Origin: Pseudomonas poae
GTDB lineage: Bacteria > Pseudomonadota > Gammaproteobacteria > Pseudomonadales > Pseudomonadaceae
Direction: 5' to 3'
DNA length: 64,000 bases
Assembly: GCF_001439785.1 (NCBI RefSeq)
Contig: NZ_JYLI01000001.1
Coordinates: 372,001 to 436,000, forward strand
The notes under the pieces were generated by a model that was given only the letters and a program-made list of their open reading frames with translations, was not told the DNA's origin and searched no databases. The position numbers and the translations under genes were made by a program. Below, one piece after another: positions 10,330-18,102 of the stretch. How positions within the stretch are numbered: position 1 is the first letter of the stretch; each line of letters opens with the position of its first letter.

Positions 10330-10408
10330 GCCTTGCACTGTCACACAGCAAGCCCGCATAGATAAGCGTATTCTCGCGGGCTCGTTCCCCAGGCTGAAAG
10401 GAATCGCC

Positions 10409-10807
10409 ATGCCGCTGAGTTTTCGTACCCTCGCCACCGCAACCGCCCTGCTGTGCTTCGTCCTCGCACTCGTCTGGGGGCTGCGCCCCGATCTGCTGCT
10501 CGGCATGTGGGGCGTGACGTCGTCCGACGCCACCGGCCTGGTCGCCCGCCGCAGCGCCGCGCTGTTCCTGGCCATTGGCATCATGTTTTACCGCGCCCGC
10601 CATGCGCCACCCTCAGACACACGTCGCGCCATGACCAGTGGCTTTGCCATCGGTTGCCTGGTGCTGGCGGTGCTGGGCGTATGTGAGTGGTTCAGTGGCA
10701 ATGCCGGGCCGGGGATTTTCCTGGCCGTGGCAACGGAAACCGTACTGGGCCTGGCATTTATCCAGGCCCACAGGTCTTCAGTGGTTCATTCTCAGGCGTC
10801 TGCCTAG
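10409..10807 (+). CDS. Small inner-membrane protein of unknown function
   Basis: This 132-residue protein has four predicted membrane spans (about residues 8-28, 48-65, 78-95 and 100-120), short loops and no recognised catalytic motif. It resembles the small four-helix hypothetical membrane proteins common in pseudomonads. The ATG at 10409 is chosen because GAAAGGA lies 9 bases before it; the frame is open further upstream without a good start. Its stop codon overlaps the stop of the convergent DUF1652 gene by 4 bases. Confidence 0.6.
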   Translation: MPLSFRTLATATALLCFVLALVWGLRPDLLLGMWGVTSSDATGLVARRSAALFLAIGIMFYRARHAPPSDTRRAMTSGFAIGCLVLAVLGVCEWFSGNAGPGIFLAVATETVLGLAFIQAHRSSVVHSQASA

Positions 10808-11073
10808 TAATAGGCTCGACCTCCCGCTCTATTGAGGGCGGGTGCATGGATGTGTTTGAGGTCTTCACGCAACCCGGTGATGAGGTTGCAAATCGCCCGA
10901 CTGCTGTCGAGTTTGTCTGCGTTGATGCCTTTGACTTCCAGATCCACCCGGTCACGGTCGCGATCGTCATAGACCTTGATCGTCAGCGAAGCGTCTTCGG
11001 CTTTAATGCATTCGCACCGTTTGGGCAGGAAACTTCCTTCAATAATGCTGCGTAGCTCTAGTTCCGAAATCAT
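10804..11073 (-). CDS. DUF1652 family protein
   Basis: This small cytoplasmic protein of 89 residues has the Pseudomonas DUF1652 start MISELELRSIIEGSF. Function is unknown; no membrane span or signal peptide is visible. The ATG at 11073 has a strong ribosome-binding site (AAGGAGAGG, 7 bases upstream on the minus strand), so the longer in-frame start at 11103 is rejected. The 3' end overlaps the convergent membrane-protein gene by 4 bases, leaving no room for a separate terminator. Confidence 0.75.
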   Translation of the reverse strand: MISELELRSIIEGSFLPKRCECIKAEDASLTIKVYDDRDRDRVDLEVKGINADKLDSSRAICNLITGLREDLKHIHAPALNRAGGRAYY

Positions 11074-11291
11074 GGCTAACCTCTCCTTTTTTGAGACTGC
11101 CAACAGAGTGTTTTGTTATGTGTCATACAGGCGCTTACCAGCCTTGGAAGACGCCTTTATACCCTCAGCCTACTCAACAAAATGCGCGTGTGTAGTAACA
11201 ATTCCTCATAAGAACGGTACAAGTTTATATAACTTAAACGGGGTCTTGCCCAAAGCGCTTATATCATCGGCGAACAGCCACGATTAAACGT

Positions 11292-12326
11292 TTAACCCTG
11301 CAGTCCATGTGCGTACGCGGCGACTCTTTCTGCAACATGTCGCAAACTATCAAAGTTGATATTCGCCCCGGAATTCACCGCCACCAGGGTCTGGTCACGC
11401 ACGCCATGCTCCTGGGCGTACTTGCGAATGCCCGCCACCGCCAGCGCGCCGGAGGGTTCGGTGATGGAGCGGGTATCGTCGTAGATCAGCTTGATCGCGC
11501 TGCACAGCTGGTCGTTGCTCACGGTGATGACCTCATCCACCCAATCACGGCAGATTTCAAACCCGTAGGCGCCGATCTGCGCCACTGCGGTGCCGTCGGC
11601 AAACCCGTCGACGCTGGGCAGTATCACGCGTTCGCCGGCGCGCAAGGCGGCCAGCAGGCAGCTGGAGCCTTCCGGTTCGACCCCGATGATGCGCACCTCG
11701 GGCCGCAGGTATTTGACGTACGCGGCGATGCCGGCGATCAGGCCGCCACCGCCCACCGGCACGAAGATCGCGTCCAGCGGGCCCTGTTGCTGGCGCAGGA
11801 TTTCCATGGCCACGGTGCCCTGGCCGGCGATCACGTCCGGGTCATCGAACGGCGAAACGAAGGTACAGCCTGAGGTCTCGGCCAGTTGCAGCGCATGGGC
11901 CAGGGCGAACGGGAAACTCTCGCCGTGCAGCACCGCTTCGGCGCCTCGGGAGCGCACACCCAGGACCTTCAACTCCGGCGTGCTGCACGGCATCACGATA
12001 CGCGCCTTGATCCCCAGCTCCCGCGCCGCCAACGCCACGCCCTGGGCGTGATTGCCTGCCGAGGCCGTCACCACGCCACGCGCCTTCTGCTCGTCGGTGA
12101 GCTGCACCAACTTGTTGTAGGCGCCGCGGATCTTGAAGGAAAACGTCGGCTGCAAGTCTTCGCGCTTGAGCAGCACCGTGTTGCCAAGCAACGCCGATAA
12201 CGCCGGCGCCGCCTGCAACGGCGTGCGCACCGCCAAGTCGTAGACTGGCGCGGCGAGGATCTTTTTCACGTAGTGCTCAAGCAGTGCGCTGTCTTGGCTA
12301 GCCGTGTCTGGGGTTGATGCGCTCAT
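11292..12326 (-). CDS. Threonine/serine dehydratase lacking the C-terminal ACT regulatory domains
   Basis: This PLP-dependent threonine ammonia-lyase (344 residues) would convert threonine to 2-oxobutyrate, the first committed step to isoleucine. The Schiff-base Lys is K65 in SFKIRGA, the substrate loop SAGNHAQG is at 89-96 and the phosphate-binding GGGGLIAG follows. The sequence resembles the catalytic half of biosynthetic IlvA (about 500 residues) but ends before the ACT-like domains that give isoleucine feedback, so it should be insensitive to allosteric control. That fits the attenuator found in its leader. It could instead be a catabolic or serine-preferring enzyme. Confidence 0.85.
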   Translation of the reverse strand: MSASTPDTASQDSALLEHYVKKILAAPVYDLAVRTPLQAAPALSALLGNTVLLKREDLQPTFSFKIRGAYNKLVQLTDEQKARGVVTASAGNHAQGVALAARELGIKARIVMPCSTPELKVLGVRSRGAEAVLHGESFPFALAHALQLAETSGCTFVSPFDDPDVIAGQGTVAMEILRQQQGPLDAIFVPVGGGGLIAGIAAYVKYLRPEVRIIGVEPEGSSCLLAALRAGERVILPSVDGFADGTAVAQIGAYGFEICRDWVDEVITVSNDQLCSAIKLIYDDTRSITEPSGALAVAGIRKYAQEHGVRDQTLVAVNSGANINFDSLRHVAERVAAYAHGLQG

Positions 12327-12365
12327 CGGTGTCTCCTGGCTTTTTTTGGATGGCCCTGGAGACGG

Positions 12366-12395
12366 AAAAACAAAACCCGCCTCTAAGGCGGGTTT
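12366..12395 (-). terminator. Attenuator terminator in the leader of the threonine dehydratase gene
   Basis: On the minus strand a perfect 9-bp stem (12387-12395 with 12373-12381, 5-base loop) is followed by TTGTTTTT. It lies 40-70 bases before the dehydratase start and just behind the leader peptide, so it must be passed for the gene to be expressed. Its 5' arm (CCCGCC) can alternatively pair with GGCGGG at 12415-12420. Confidence 0.85.
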
Positions 12396-12410
12396 GGGTG
12401 CAGCCGTGTG

Positions 12411-12476
12411 CTATCCCGCCAAATGAGGAATGGCGGTAATAATGCTTGGCTGGCTGCGGAAGGCTTGAAATGTCAT
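12411..12476 (-). CDS. Attenuator leader peptide rich in Ile and Thr
   Basis: This is a 21-codon ORF on the minus strand, ATG at 12476-12474 and TAG at 12413-12411. Codons 11-16 read Ser-Ile-Ile-Thr-Ala-Ile, the product and substrate amino acids of the pathway the downstream enzyme belongs to. Those codons overlap CCGCCA, which pairs with TGGCGG at the end of the ORF. Translation stalling there would free the second strand to block the terminator. No Shine-Dalgarno is visible; the predicted transcription start is at the ATG itself. Confidence 0.7.
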   Translation of the reverse strand: MTFQAFRSQPSIITAIPHLAG

Positions 12477-12483
12477 GTCACGA

Positions 12484-12512
12484 AATTAACCAGGCGTTGC
12501 CGTGCAAGTCAA
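12484..12512 (-). promoter_or_regulatory. Promoter of the attenuator leader and threonine dehydratase
   Basis: On the minus strand TTGACT (12512-12507) and TTAATT (12489-12484) are separated by 17 bases. Transcription would start about 7 bases on, at 12478-12476, that is at or within two bases of the leader-peptide ATG. Confidence 0.6.
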
Positions 12513-12547
12513 TGACCACGCGCCATTTAGCCTCTGGGGTTTACGCC

Positions 12548-12579
12548 GGATATACGAAACGTATACGCTTTGTATATCC
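12548..12579. promoter_or_regulatory. 32-bp near-perfect palindrome, candidate operator of the parD-like/map operon
   Basis: The sequence is symmetric at 28 of 32 positions, with GGATATAC/GTATATCC ends and CGTATACG at the centre. A -35-like TTTACG at 12540-12545 and a -10-like TATACG at 12562-12567 place it over a promoter, 11 bases before the ParD-like start. Antitoxins of this fold usually bind such sites and repress their own operon; that is inference here. Confidence 0.6.
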
Positions 12580-12589
12580 AACTTAAACA

Positions 12590-12799
12590 GTGAACCCCAT
12601 GGGCATCGTCAAGATCACCGACCAACTGCACGAACAACTGCGCCTGGCCAGCGCGACGATGGACCGTTCCATCAACGCTCAGGCCGAGTTCTGGATCAAG
12701 ATCGGCCTGCTCGCCGAACTCAACCCCAGCCTGCCCTACAACGAGCTGATCAACAGATTGTTGCTGGACAAGCCCGACCTGATCCGGGGGCGCAACTGA
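12590..12799 (+). CDS. ParD-like DNA-binding protein
   Basis: This 69-residue protein fits the ParD_like antitoxin family: a short beta strand (VKITDQLHE) followed by helices, the ribbon-helix-helix pattern. The first start is GTG at 12590; an ATG at 12599 is the alternative, and neither has a strong ribosome-binding site. No ParE toxin gene is next to it. Its TGA overlaps the ATG of the methionine aminopeptidase gene by one base (TGATG), so the two are translationally coupled. A palindrome upstream is a natural autoregulatory site. Confidence 0.65.
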   Translation: MNPMGIVKITDQLHEQLRLASATMDRSINAQAEFWIKIGLLAELNPSLPYNELINRLLLDKPDLIRGRN

Positions 12800-13554
12800 T
12801 GGTCAAGACCACCGCCCAACTGGCCGTGATGCGCGAAGCCGGGCGCCTGCTGGCTCAGGTGTTCAGCATGCTCGACGGTTTTGTCGCCGCCGGCCGCTCC
12901 ACCCTGGAACTGGACGCCGCCGTCGAAGCGTTCATCCGTAACGACCTCAAAGCCCGCCCCGCCAGCCTGGGGCAATACGACTACCCGTTCTCGATCAACA
13001 CCTCGATCAACGAGGTGGTGTGCCATGGCATGCCCAGCGCCAAGGAGATCCTCAAGGACGGCGACATCATCAATATCGACATCACCCTGGAAAAAGGCGG
13101 CTACATCGCCGATTCCAGCAAGATGTACATGATCGGTACCGTCGCCCCCAAGGCCAGGCGCCTGGTGGAAATGACCTTCGAAGCGATGTGGGCCGGCATC
13201 CGCCAGGTCAAGCCCGGCGCACGCCTGGGTGATATTGGCCACGCGATCCAGAGCCACGCCCAGGCCAACGGCTACAGCGTGGTGCGTGAATACTGTGGTC
13301 ATGGCATCGGCAAGCAGATGCATGAGGAACCGCAGATCCTGCACTTCGGCCGCCCCGGCACCGGTCTGGAGCTGCGCGAAGGCATGGTGTTTACCATCGA
13401 GCCGATGCTCAACCAGGGCGGCGCCAAGACACGCAGCCTCAAGGATGGCTGGACGGTGGTCACCAAGGACAACAGCCTGTCGGCGCAGTGGGAACACACC
13501 GTGGCGGTGACGGCGGACGGGTATGAGGTGTTGACCCTGCAGCCAGGCGCCTGA
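12799..13554 (+). CDS. map: Type I methionine aminopeptidase (second-copy type)
   Basis: This 251-residue enzyme removes the N-terminal Met of nascent proteins. The metal-binding residues of the pita-bread fold are visible in order: DGDIINIDITLE (Asp), SSKMYMIG in place of the usual second Asp strand, CGHGIGKQMHEEP (His), FTIEPML (Glu) and WEHTVAV (Glu). The second metal Asp, normally in the D-T/S-S segment, appears as IADSSKMY, so it is present. Upstream in-frame sequence is the ParD-like gene in another frame, so the ATG at 12799 is the start. The main housekeeping map usually sits beside rpsB; this copy is in a ParD-like operon. Confidence 0.85.
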   Translation: MVKTTAQLAVMREAGRLLAQVFSMLDGFVAAGRSTLELDAAVEAFIRNDLKARPASLGQYDYPFSINTSINEVVCHGMPSAKEILKDGDIINIDITLEKGGYIADSSKMYMIGTVAPKARRLVEMTFEAMWAGIRQVKPGARLGDIGHAIQSHAQANGYSVVREYCGHGIGKQMHEEPQILHFGRPGTGLELREGMVFTIEPMLNQGGAKTRSLKDGWTVVTKDNSLSAQWEHTVAVTADGYEVLTLQPGA

Positions 13555-13567
13555 GCCTGGCCTTGGC

Positions 13568-14653
13568 TCAGGCCACTTGCCTGATCTCCTGCTTGGCTTC
13601 CAGCTCGCGCACCAGCGGCAACACCCGCTTGCCGAAGTATTCCACTTCTTCCTGGAAGTGCAGGAACCCCGCCAGCACCAGATCCACCCCCACCGCCTTG
13701 AGCGCAACGATGCGCTCGGCGATCTGCTGCGGGGTGCCGATCAGGTTGGTCTTGAAGCCGTCGTTGTACTGCACCAGGTCTTCAAAGCTGGACTTGGCCC
13801 AGTTGCCCTCGCCTTCCGGTGACGCCTTGCCCGCCTGCCTGGCCGCATCGCCAAAGGCATTGACCGCTTCCGGGTCCGCCTTGTCGATAATCTCGGCGAG
13901 CACGGCGCGGGCTTCTTCTTCGGTGTCGCGGGCGATCACAAATGCGTTGACGCCGACCTTGACCGAATGGTTATTCGCCGCCGCCTTCGCGCGAATGTCA
14001 TCGACCTGGGCCTTGATGCCTTCCGGGGTGTTGCCGTTGGTGAAGTACCAGTCCGAGACTCGCGCCGCCATGTCCCGCGCGGCTCGCGAGCTGCCGCCCT
14101 GGAAGACTTCTGGCTGGCCCAGTGGCTTGGGCTTGAGGGTGTAATTGTCGAAGCGGTAGAAGTCACCTCTGAAGATGAAATTGTCCTGGGACCAGATGCC
14201 TTTGAGCGCGCGAATGAACTCTTCGGAGCGGCGATAGCGCTCATCGTGCTCCAGCCAGTGTTCGCCGATGGCCTGGAATTCGCCCTTGAACCAGCCGCTG
14301 ACGATATTCACCGCGATGCGGCCATTGGTGAGTTGGTCGATGGTCGCCAGTTGCTTGGCCGCCAACGCCGGCTGCCAGGGGCCCGGCAGGATCGCGGCAA
14401 TCACCTTGAGTGTGGTGGTGGCTGCCAGCAGGGCGTGGCTGAACGCAACCGACTCGTGCTGGTTGTCGGCGCCATAACCCGCCGTGAAGCGGATCTGGGT
14501 CAGGCCATATTCGAAACCGGCAGCTTCGGCCAATTGCGCCAGTTTGCGGTTGTAGTCGATGCCCCAGTGGGTGCGCTGTTCGATCTTGCTCACCACTAGC
14601 CCACCGCTGACGTTGGGCACCCAATAGGCAAATTTCACGGCTTGCTGACTCAT
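13568..14653 (-). CDS. sfnG: Dimethylsulfone monooxygenase SfnG
   Basis: This FMNH2-dependent LLM-class monooxygenase (361 residues) cleaves dimethylsulfone to methanesulfinate, letting the cell use it as a sulfur source. The N-terminal VKFAYWVPNVSGGLV and the segment GLTQIRFTAGYG match SfnG closely. The ATG at 14653 is preceded by GAGGAA, and sequence further upstream belongs to the promoter. It needs a separate flavin reductase that is not in this window. Its sigma-54 promoter fits control by the NtrC-type activator SfnR. Confidence 0.9.
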   Translation of the reverse strand: MSQQAVKFAYWVPNVSGGLVVSKIEQRTHWGIDYNRKLAQLAEAAGFEYGLTQIRFTAGYGADNQHESVAFSHALLAATTTLKVIAAILPGPWQPALAAKQLATIDQLTNGRIAVNIVSGWFKGEFQAIGEHWLEHDERYRRSEEFIRALKGIWSQDNFIFRGDFYRFDNYTLKPKPLGQPEVFQGGSSRAARDMAARVSDWYFTNGNTPEGIKAQVDDIRAKAAANNHSVKVGVNAFVIARDTEEEARAVLAEIIDKADPEAVNAFGDAARQAGKASPEGEGNWAKSSFEDLVQYNDGFKTNLIGTPQQIAERIVALKAVGVDLVLAGFLHFQEEVEYFGKRVLPLVRELEAKQEIRQVA

Positions 14654-14692
14654 CTTGAGGTTCCTCGCACACAGGGATGTATCCAGGCTTGA

Positions 14693-14707
14693 GCAGCAAG
14701 CGTGCCA
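14693..14707 (-). promoter_or_regulatory. Sigma-54 promoter of sfnG
   Basis: On the minus strand TGGCACG (14707-14701) and TGC reading into 14693 give the invariant GG-N10-GC of RpoN promoters. The predicted start is about 28 bases before the sfnG ATG. This matches the known SfnR/RpoN control of sulfone genes. Confidence 0.75.
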
Positions 14708-14806
14708 GCCAGGGGCAAACGCCCACGCCATCAGGGTTGCGGCCAAGAATCAGGCCATGGCGGGCGGGCGGGCAAATGTCAGGGATTGCGCCGGTTTGTC
14801 GGATTG

Positions 14807-14824
14807 CTGTTGCTGGCGCAACAG
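14807..14824. promoter_or_regulatory. Inverted repeat between the two sigma-54 promoters, candidate activator site
   Basis: CTGTTGC and GCAACAG flank a 4-base spacer in a perfect 7-4-7 inverted repeat. It sits about 40 bases upstream of the rightward -24 box and about 100 bases upstream of the leftward one, a fitting place for a shared enhancer-binding protein. Confidence 0.5.
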
Positions 14825-14865
14825 TTAGCCAGGCAAATCCCCCGTAAACATTGGGCCATGCACCC

Positions 14866-14879
14866 GGCACGGAGTGTGC
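14866..14879 (+). promoter_or_regulatory. Sigma-54 promoter of the DszC/SfnB-like gene
   Basis: CGGCACG followed by GTGCA gives GG (14866-14867), exactly 10 bases, then GC (14878-14879). The start would be near 14891, 28 bases before the ATG at 14919, mirroring the arrangement at sfnG. Confidence 0.75.
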
Positions 14880-14918
14880 AATCCCTCCTGCATTGACCAC
14901 TGCCCAGGAGCCTTGCCC

Positions 14919-16157
14919 ATGACCGAACATCACGTCATCAACCCGCTGTCCATCGGCGTCGATTACCCCAGCCTGGCCGCGCGTTTTCGGCCGATCTTCC
15001 AGCGCATTGCCGATGGCGCAGTGCAGCGCGAACTCAGCCGCACCCTGCCCCATGAGCCGATCCAATGGCTCAAGGAGGCCGGCTTTGGCGCGGTGCGCGT
15101 CCCGGTGGAATACGGCGGCGGCGGCGCCTCGCTGCCGCAGTTGTTTGAACTGCTGATCGAGCTGGCGGCGGCCGACTCCAACGTGCCCCAGGCCCTGCGC
15201 GGACATTTTGCGTTTGCCGAAGACCGCCTCAACGCCCCACCGAGCGCCGGGCGCGACCTGTGGTTCAAACGGTTTGTCGACGGCGATATCGTCGGCTGCG
15301 CCTGGACCGAAATCGGCACCGTGGCGATTGGCGACGTGGTCACCCAAGTCAGCCCGGACGGCGAGCAGTGGAAACTCAACGGTGAGAAGTTCTACAGCAC
15401 CGGCAGTATTTTCTCTGACTGGATCGACGTGTATGCCCGGCGCAGCGACACCGGCGGCGACGTGATCGCCGCCACCCGCACCCGCCAGCCCGGCGTGGTG
15501 CAAAGCGATGACTGGGACGGTTTCGGCCAGCGCACCACCGGCAGCGGCACCACGCGGTTTACCGATGCGGTGGTGCAAGCGCAGGACGTGATCGACTTTG
15601 CCACTCGCTTCAAATACCAGACTGCGTTCTACCAGTTAGTGCTGTTGGCAACCCTGGCCGGCATCGGCCGAGCGGCGCTCAATGATGTGGCCCGGCACGT
15701 GCACAACCGCAAGCGCATCTACAGCCATGGCAATGCCGCCCATGTCAGCCAGGATGCGCAGGTGCAGCAGGTGGTGGGCGAAGTCGCCGCGGCGGTGTAT
15801 GCTGCCGAGGCCAGCGCGCTGAAAGCGGCGCTGCCGGCGCAACGCGCCTATCTGGCGCGGTTCGCCGGGGACGATGCCGTGGAGCGTGAAGCCAATGTGG
15901 CCGCCGAGATCGAGTCGGCGACCGCGCAGGTGGTGGTCTCGGAGCTGATTCAGCGCGCCACCAGCCAACTGTTCAACGCACTGGGGGCCTCGGACGTGCG
16001 TCAGGGCAAGGCGCTGGACCGCCACTGGCGCAACGCGCGCACGGTGTCGTCACATAACCCGGTGATCTACAAGGCGCGGATCGTCGGCGATTGGGTGATC
16101 AACGGCAGCGAACCGCCGTTCGTGTGGCAAATCGGCAATGGCCCGAAACAAGCCTGA
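14919..16157 (+). CDS. DszC/SfnB-type flavin-dependent oxidoreductase (acyl-CoA dehydrogenase fold)
   Basis: This 412-residue protein has the acyl-CoA dehydrogenase fold of the branch that includes DszC and SfnB, which are reduced-flavin monooxygenases of organosulfur use rather than beta-oxidation enzymes. The middle segment GCAWTEIGTVAIGDV is the flavin-side strand, and the C-terminal RHWRNARTVSSHNP is typical of the DszC branch. There is no catalytic Glu of acyl-CoA dehydrogenases in the usual place. The ATG at 14919 follows AGGAG. It is divergent from sfnG and shares the sigma-54 regulatory region. The precise substrate is unknown. Confidence 0.8.
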   Translation: MTEHHVINPLSIGVDYPSLAARFRPIFQRIADGAVQRELSRTLPHEPIQWLKEAGFGAVRVPVEYGGGGASLPQLFELLIELAAADSNVPQALRGHFAFAEDRLNAPPSAGRDLWFKRFVDGDIVGCAWTEIGTVAIGDVVTQVSPDGEQWKLNGEKFYSTGSIFSDWIDVYARRSDTGGDVIAATRTRQPGVVQSDDWDGFGQRTTGSGTTRFTDAVVQAQDVIDFATRFKYQTAFYQLVLLATLAGIGRAALNDVARHVHNRKRIYSHGNAAHVSQDAQVQQVVGEVAAAVYAAEASALKAALPAQRAYLARFAGDDAVEREANVAAEIESATAQVVVSELIQRATSQLFNALGASDVRQGKALDRHWRNARTVSSHNPVIYKARIVGDWVINGSEPPFVWQIGNGPKQA

Positions 16158-16186
16158 AACCCAACTGGATCGAATGCTGGACCTCT

Positions 16187-16366
16187 GTGGCGAGCGGCCT
16201 TGCCCAATGTCGTTCAGTTAAGCGCAGATTTCCTGTGGCGAGCAGGCTTGTCCTGCGTTGGGCTGCGCAGCAGCCCCAAAACCAGACGCTGAGTCGTATC
16301 AGGTACACCGCGTTTTGCTGATGGGGGGCGCTTCGCCCCCCAACGCGGGGCAAGCCCGCTCGCCAC
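16187..16366. repeat. Long REPIN-like repeat (about 130 bases) with an extra REP half
   Basis: GTGGCGAGCAGGC at 16235 and its inverted partner ending at 16366 bracket an element containing GGGCTGCGCAGCAGCCC and a conserved centre reading GTATCAGGTACACCGCG. A lone half-element starts at 16187. Closely similar copies are at 45404-45536 and, reversed, at 63144-63276. The gap 16158-16454 holds nothing else. Confidence 0.8.
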
Positions 16367-16454
16367 AACAAGCCCGTTCGACACAAGAGGCCCGCCCACC
16401 CTAGGGGTATGGCTGCCTGGGCTTACTCACTCCCACACTTGAAGGGTGTACAGG

Positions 16455-17240
16455 TTAGAACGCCAGTTTGTAGCCGACGGCCATCAACATGATCGCCAGG
16501 CACGGGCGCAATACGCCGTCCGGGATTCTGCCGGTCATGTGGCTGCCCAGATAAATGCCTGGCAGCGAACCCATCAGCAAAAAGCCCAGCAGGTGCCAGT
16601 CCATGTTGCCCATGCTCGCATGGCCAAGCCCTGCGACCAGCGTCAGCGGCACGGCATGGGCGATCTCGGTGCCCACCAGACGGCGCGTGGCGAGGAACGG
16701 ATACAGAATAAACAGCGCCACCGTGCCGAGGGCGCCGGCGCCGATGGAGGTGAGCGCAACCATGGTGCCGAGAATCGCCCCGGTGGCCACGGTCAGCCCG
16801 TTCAGGTTGCGCGGGCTCATGTGGTAGTCATCGCCGGCATGGCGCTGGGCGAAGGCCAACAAGCGTTTCTTGAACAGAATCGCCAGGGCGGTGAGCAGCA
16901 GCACAACGCCCAGGGCTTGCTTGATCACCGCGTTCATGGCAGTGGGGTCGGTGTGCAGGCTGGCAAGGAACCACAGGGTCAGCAACACCGCCGGCACGCT
17001 GCCCAGGGTGAGCCAGCCGGTGATGGTCCAGTCGATGTTTTTGTTCCTGCTGTGCACCAGCACGCCACCGGACTTGGTGATGGCCGCATACAACAGGTCA
17101 GTACCCACGGCAGTGGCTGGGTTGATGCCGAACCACAACAGGATCGGCGTCATCAGCGAGCCGCCGCCCACGCCGGTCATGCCTACGATGAAACCCACGA
17201 TCAGGCCGGCAACCACAAAACCAATATTTCCCATATCCAT
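16455..17240 (-). CDS. TSUP-family (TauE/SafE) anion exporter
   Basis: This inner-membrane protein of 261 residues has about eight membrane spans and the TauE/SafE hallmark GxGGGSxxxP near the N-terminus (GVGGGSLMTP), repeated weakly in the second half. Members move sulfite, sulfoacetate or related anions out of the cell. Beside two organosulfur monooxygenases, release of sulfite or methanesulfinate is a reasonable role, but this is inferred from context. The ATG at 17240 is preferred to a TTG codon just before it, with AGG about 10 bases upstream. Confidence 0.8.
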   Translation of the reverse strand: MDMGNIGFVVAGLIVGFIVGMTGVGGGSLMTPILLWFGINPATAVGTDLLYAAITKSGGVLVHSRNKNIDWTITGWLTLGSVPAVLLTLWFLASLHTDPTAMNAVIKQALGVVLLLTALAILFKKRLLAFAQRHAGDDYHMSPRNLNGLTVATGAILGTMVALTSIGAGALGTVALFILYPFLATRRLVGTEIAHAVPLTLVAGLGHASMGNMDWHLLGFLLMGSLPGIYLGSHMTGRIPDGVLRPCLAIMLMAVGYKLAF

Positions 17241-17322
17241 CAACGCTACCTGCGGCCTTATGAATTTCTGGCGGCAGGATAGCGATTTTTCTTATAACCA
17301 CTTATATCAATGTGATCTGACT

Positions 17323-18102
17323 TTATGCCTTTTGCGCCAGCCTGCGGCATGCGTATGCCTCGGTTTGGTAAGGAAAGGCAACCGTATCGCGACCTTTCAA
17401 TGCGGGATGGGTGTCGATCAGTGTGTGCAGTTGCGCGCAGATCCTGTCTTTTTCCGGCGCAGGCAACGCGGCGATAAAACTTACGGACAGGAAGCGATCG
17501 ATGATCACCTCCTGCGGGCTGCCGACATGGCGATAGGGGAAACATGTTCTATCAGGTGCGGAAAAATACTCACCGGTGAAAGCTTCGCGCCAACGCCCGG
17601 TGTGAAAGCGCGGCGTATCTCCCTCGTAAGGCGTGATGATTTCGGTGATCGCGGCCACCCAATCCACCGATTCATCGCGCACATTCCACACCAGTCCCAG
17701 GTATCCGTCAGGTTTGAGCACACGATGAATCTCCGCCAGCGCAGCCTGGGTGGAAAACCAGTGAAAGGCCTGGGCGCAGACCACCGCATTGGCACTTGCC
17801 GTGGCCAGGGGCATGCTCTCGGCGGTGCCGTGGACCAACCGAACATCGGGCAGCAGCCTGGCTAACTGCGCGCCCATCTGCGCCACCGGTTCCACCGCGA
17901 TCAACGCAGGCGCCAGGGTGCTGACCAAACGCGTGAACTTGCCCGTGCCGGCGCCCAGATCAATCACCGTCGACTGCGCATCGATGCGCAAGGTATCGGC
18001 GAGCCAGGCGGTGAGCGGCCTGGGATAGTTCGGTCGGCCTTTTACGTATGTCGCGGCCTGAGTCGAGAAACCTTGTTGAGCGCACGGGTGAACATCAGTC
18101 AT
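17323..18102 (-). CDS. Class I SAM-dependent methyltransferase
   Basis: This cytoplasmic protein of 259 residues belongs to the Methyltransf_11 type. Motif I VIDLGAGTGKFTR and the acidic strand end LIAVEP bind S-adenosylmethionine; AFHWF is the usual motif IV region of the UbiE/Tam branch. The substrate cannot be read from the sequence. The ATG at 18102 (MTDVHP) is chosen over an upstream TTG, with GAGAG at a suitable distance. It stands alone on this strand, divergent from the DUF3455 gene. Confidence 0.8.
   Translation of the reverse strand: MTDVHPCAQQGFSTQAATYVKGRPNYPRPLTAWLADTLRIDAQSTVIDLGAGTGKFTRLVSTLAPALIAVEPVAQMGAQLARLLPDVRLVHGTAESMPLATASANAVVCAQAFHWFSTQAALAEIHRVLKPDGYLGLVWNVRDESVDWVAAITEIITPYEGDTPRFHTGRWREAFTGEYFSAPDRTCFPYRHVGSPQEVIIDRFLSVSFIAALPAPEKDRICAQLHTLIDTHPALKGRDTVAFPYQTEAYACRRLAQKA

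Noticed and set aside
12502..12798. N-terminal extension of methionine aminopeptidase through the ParD-like gene
   Set aside because: The extension is the ParD-like gene in another frame. ATG at 12799 gives the normal MetAP start and an overlapping stop/start pair.
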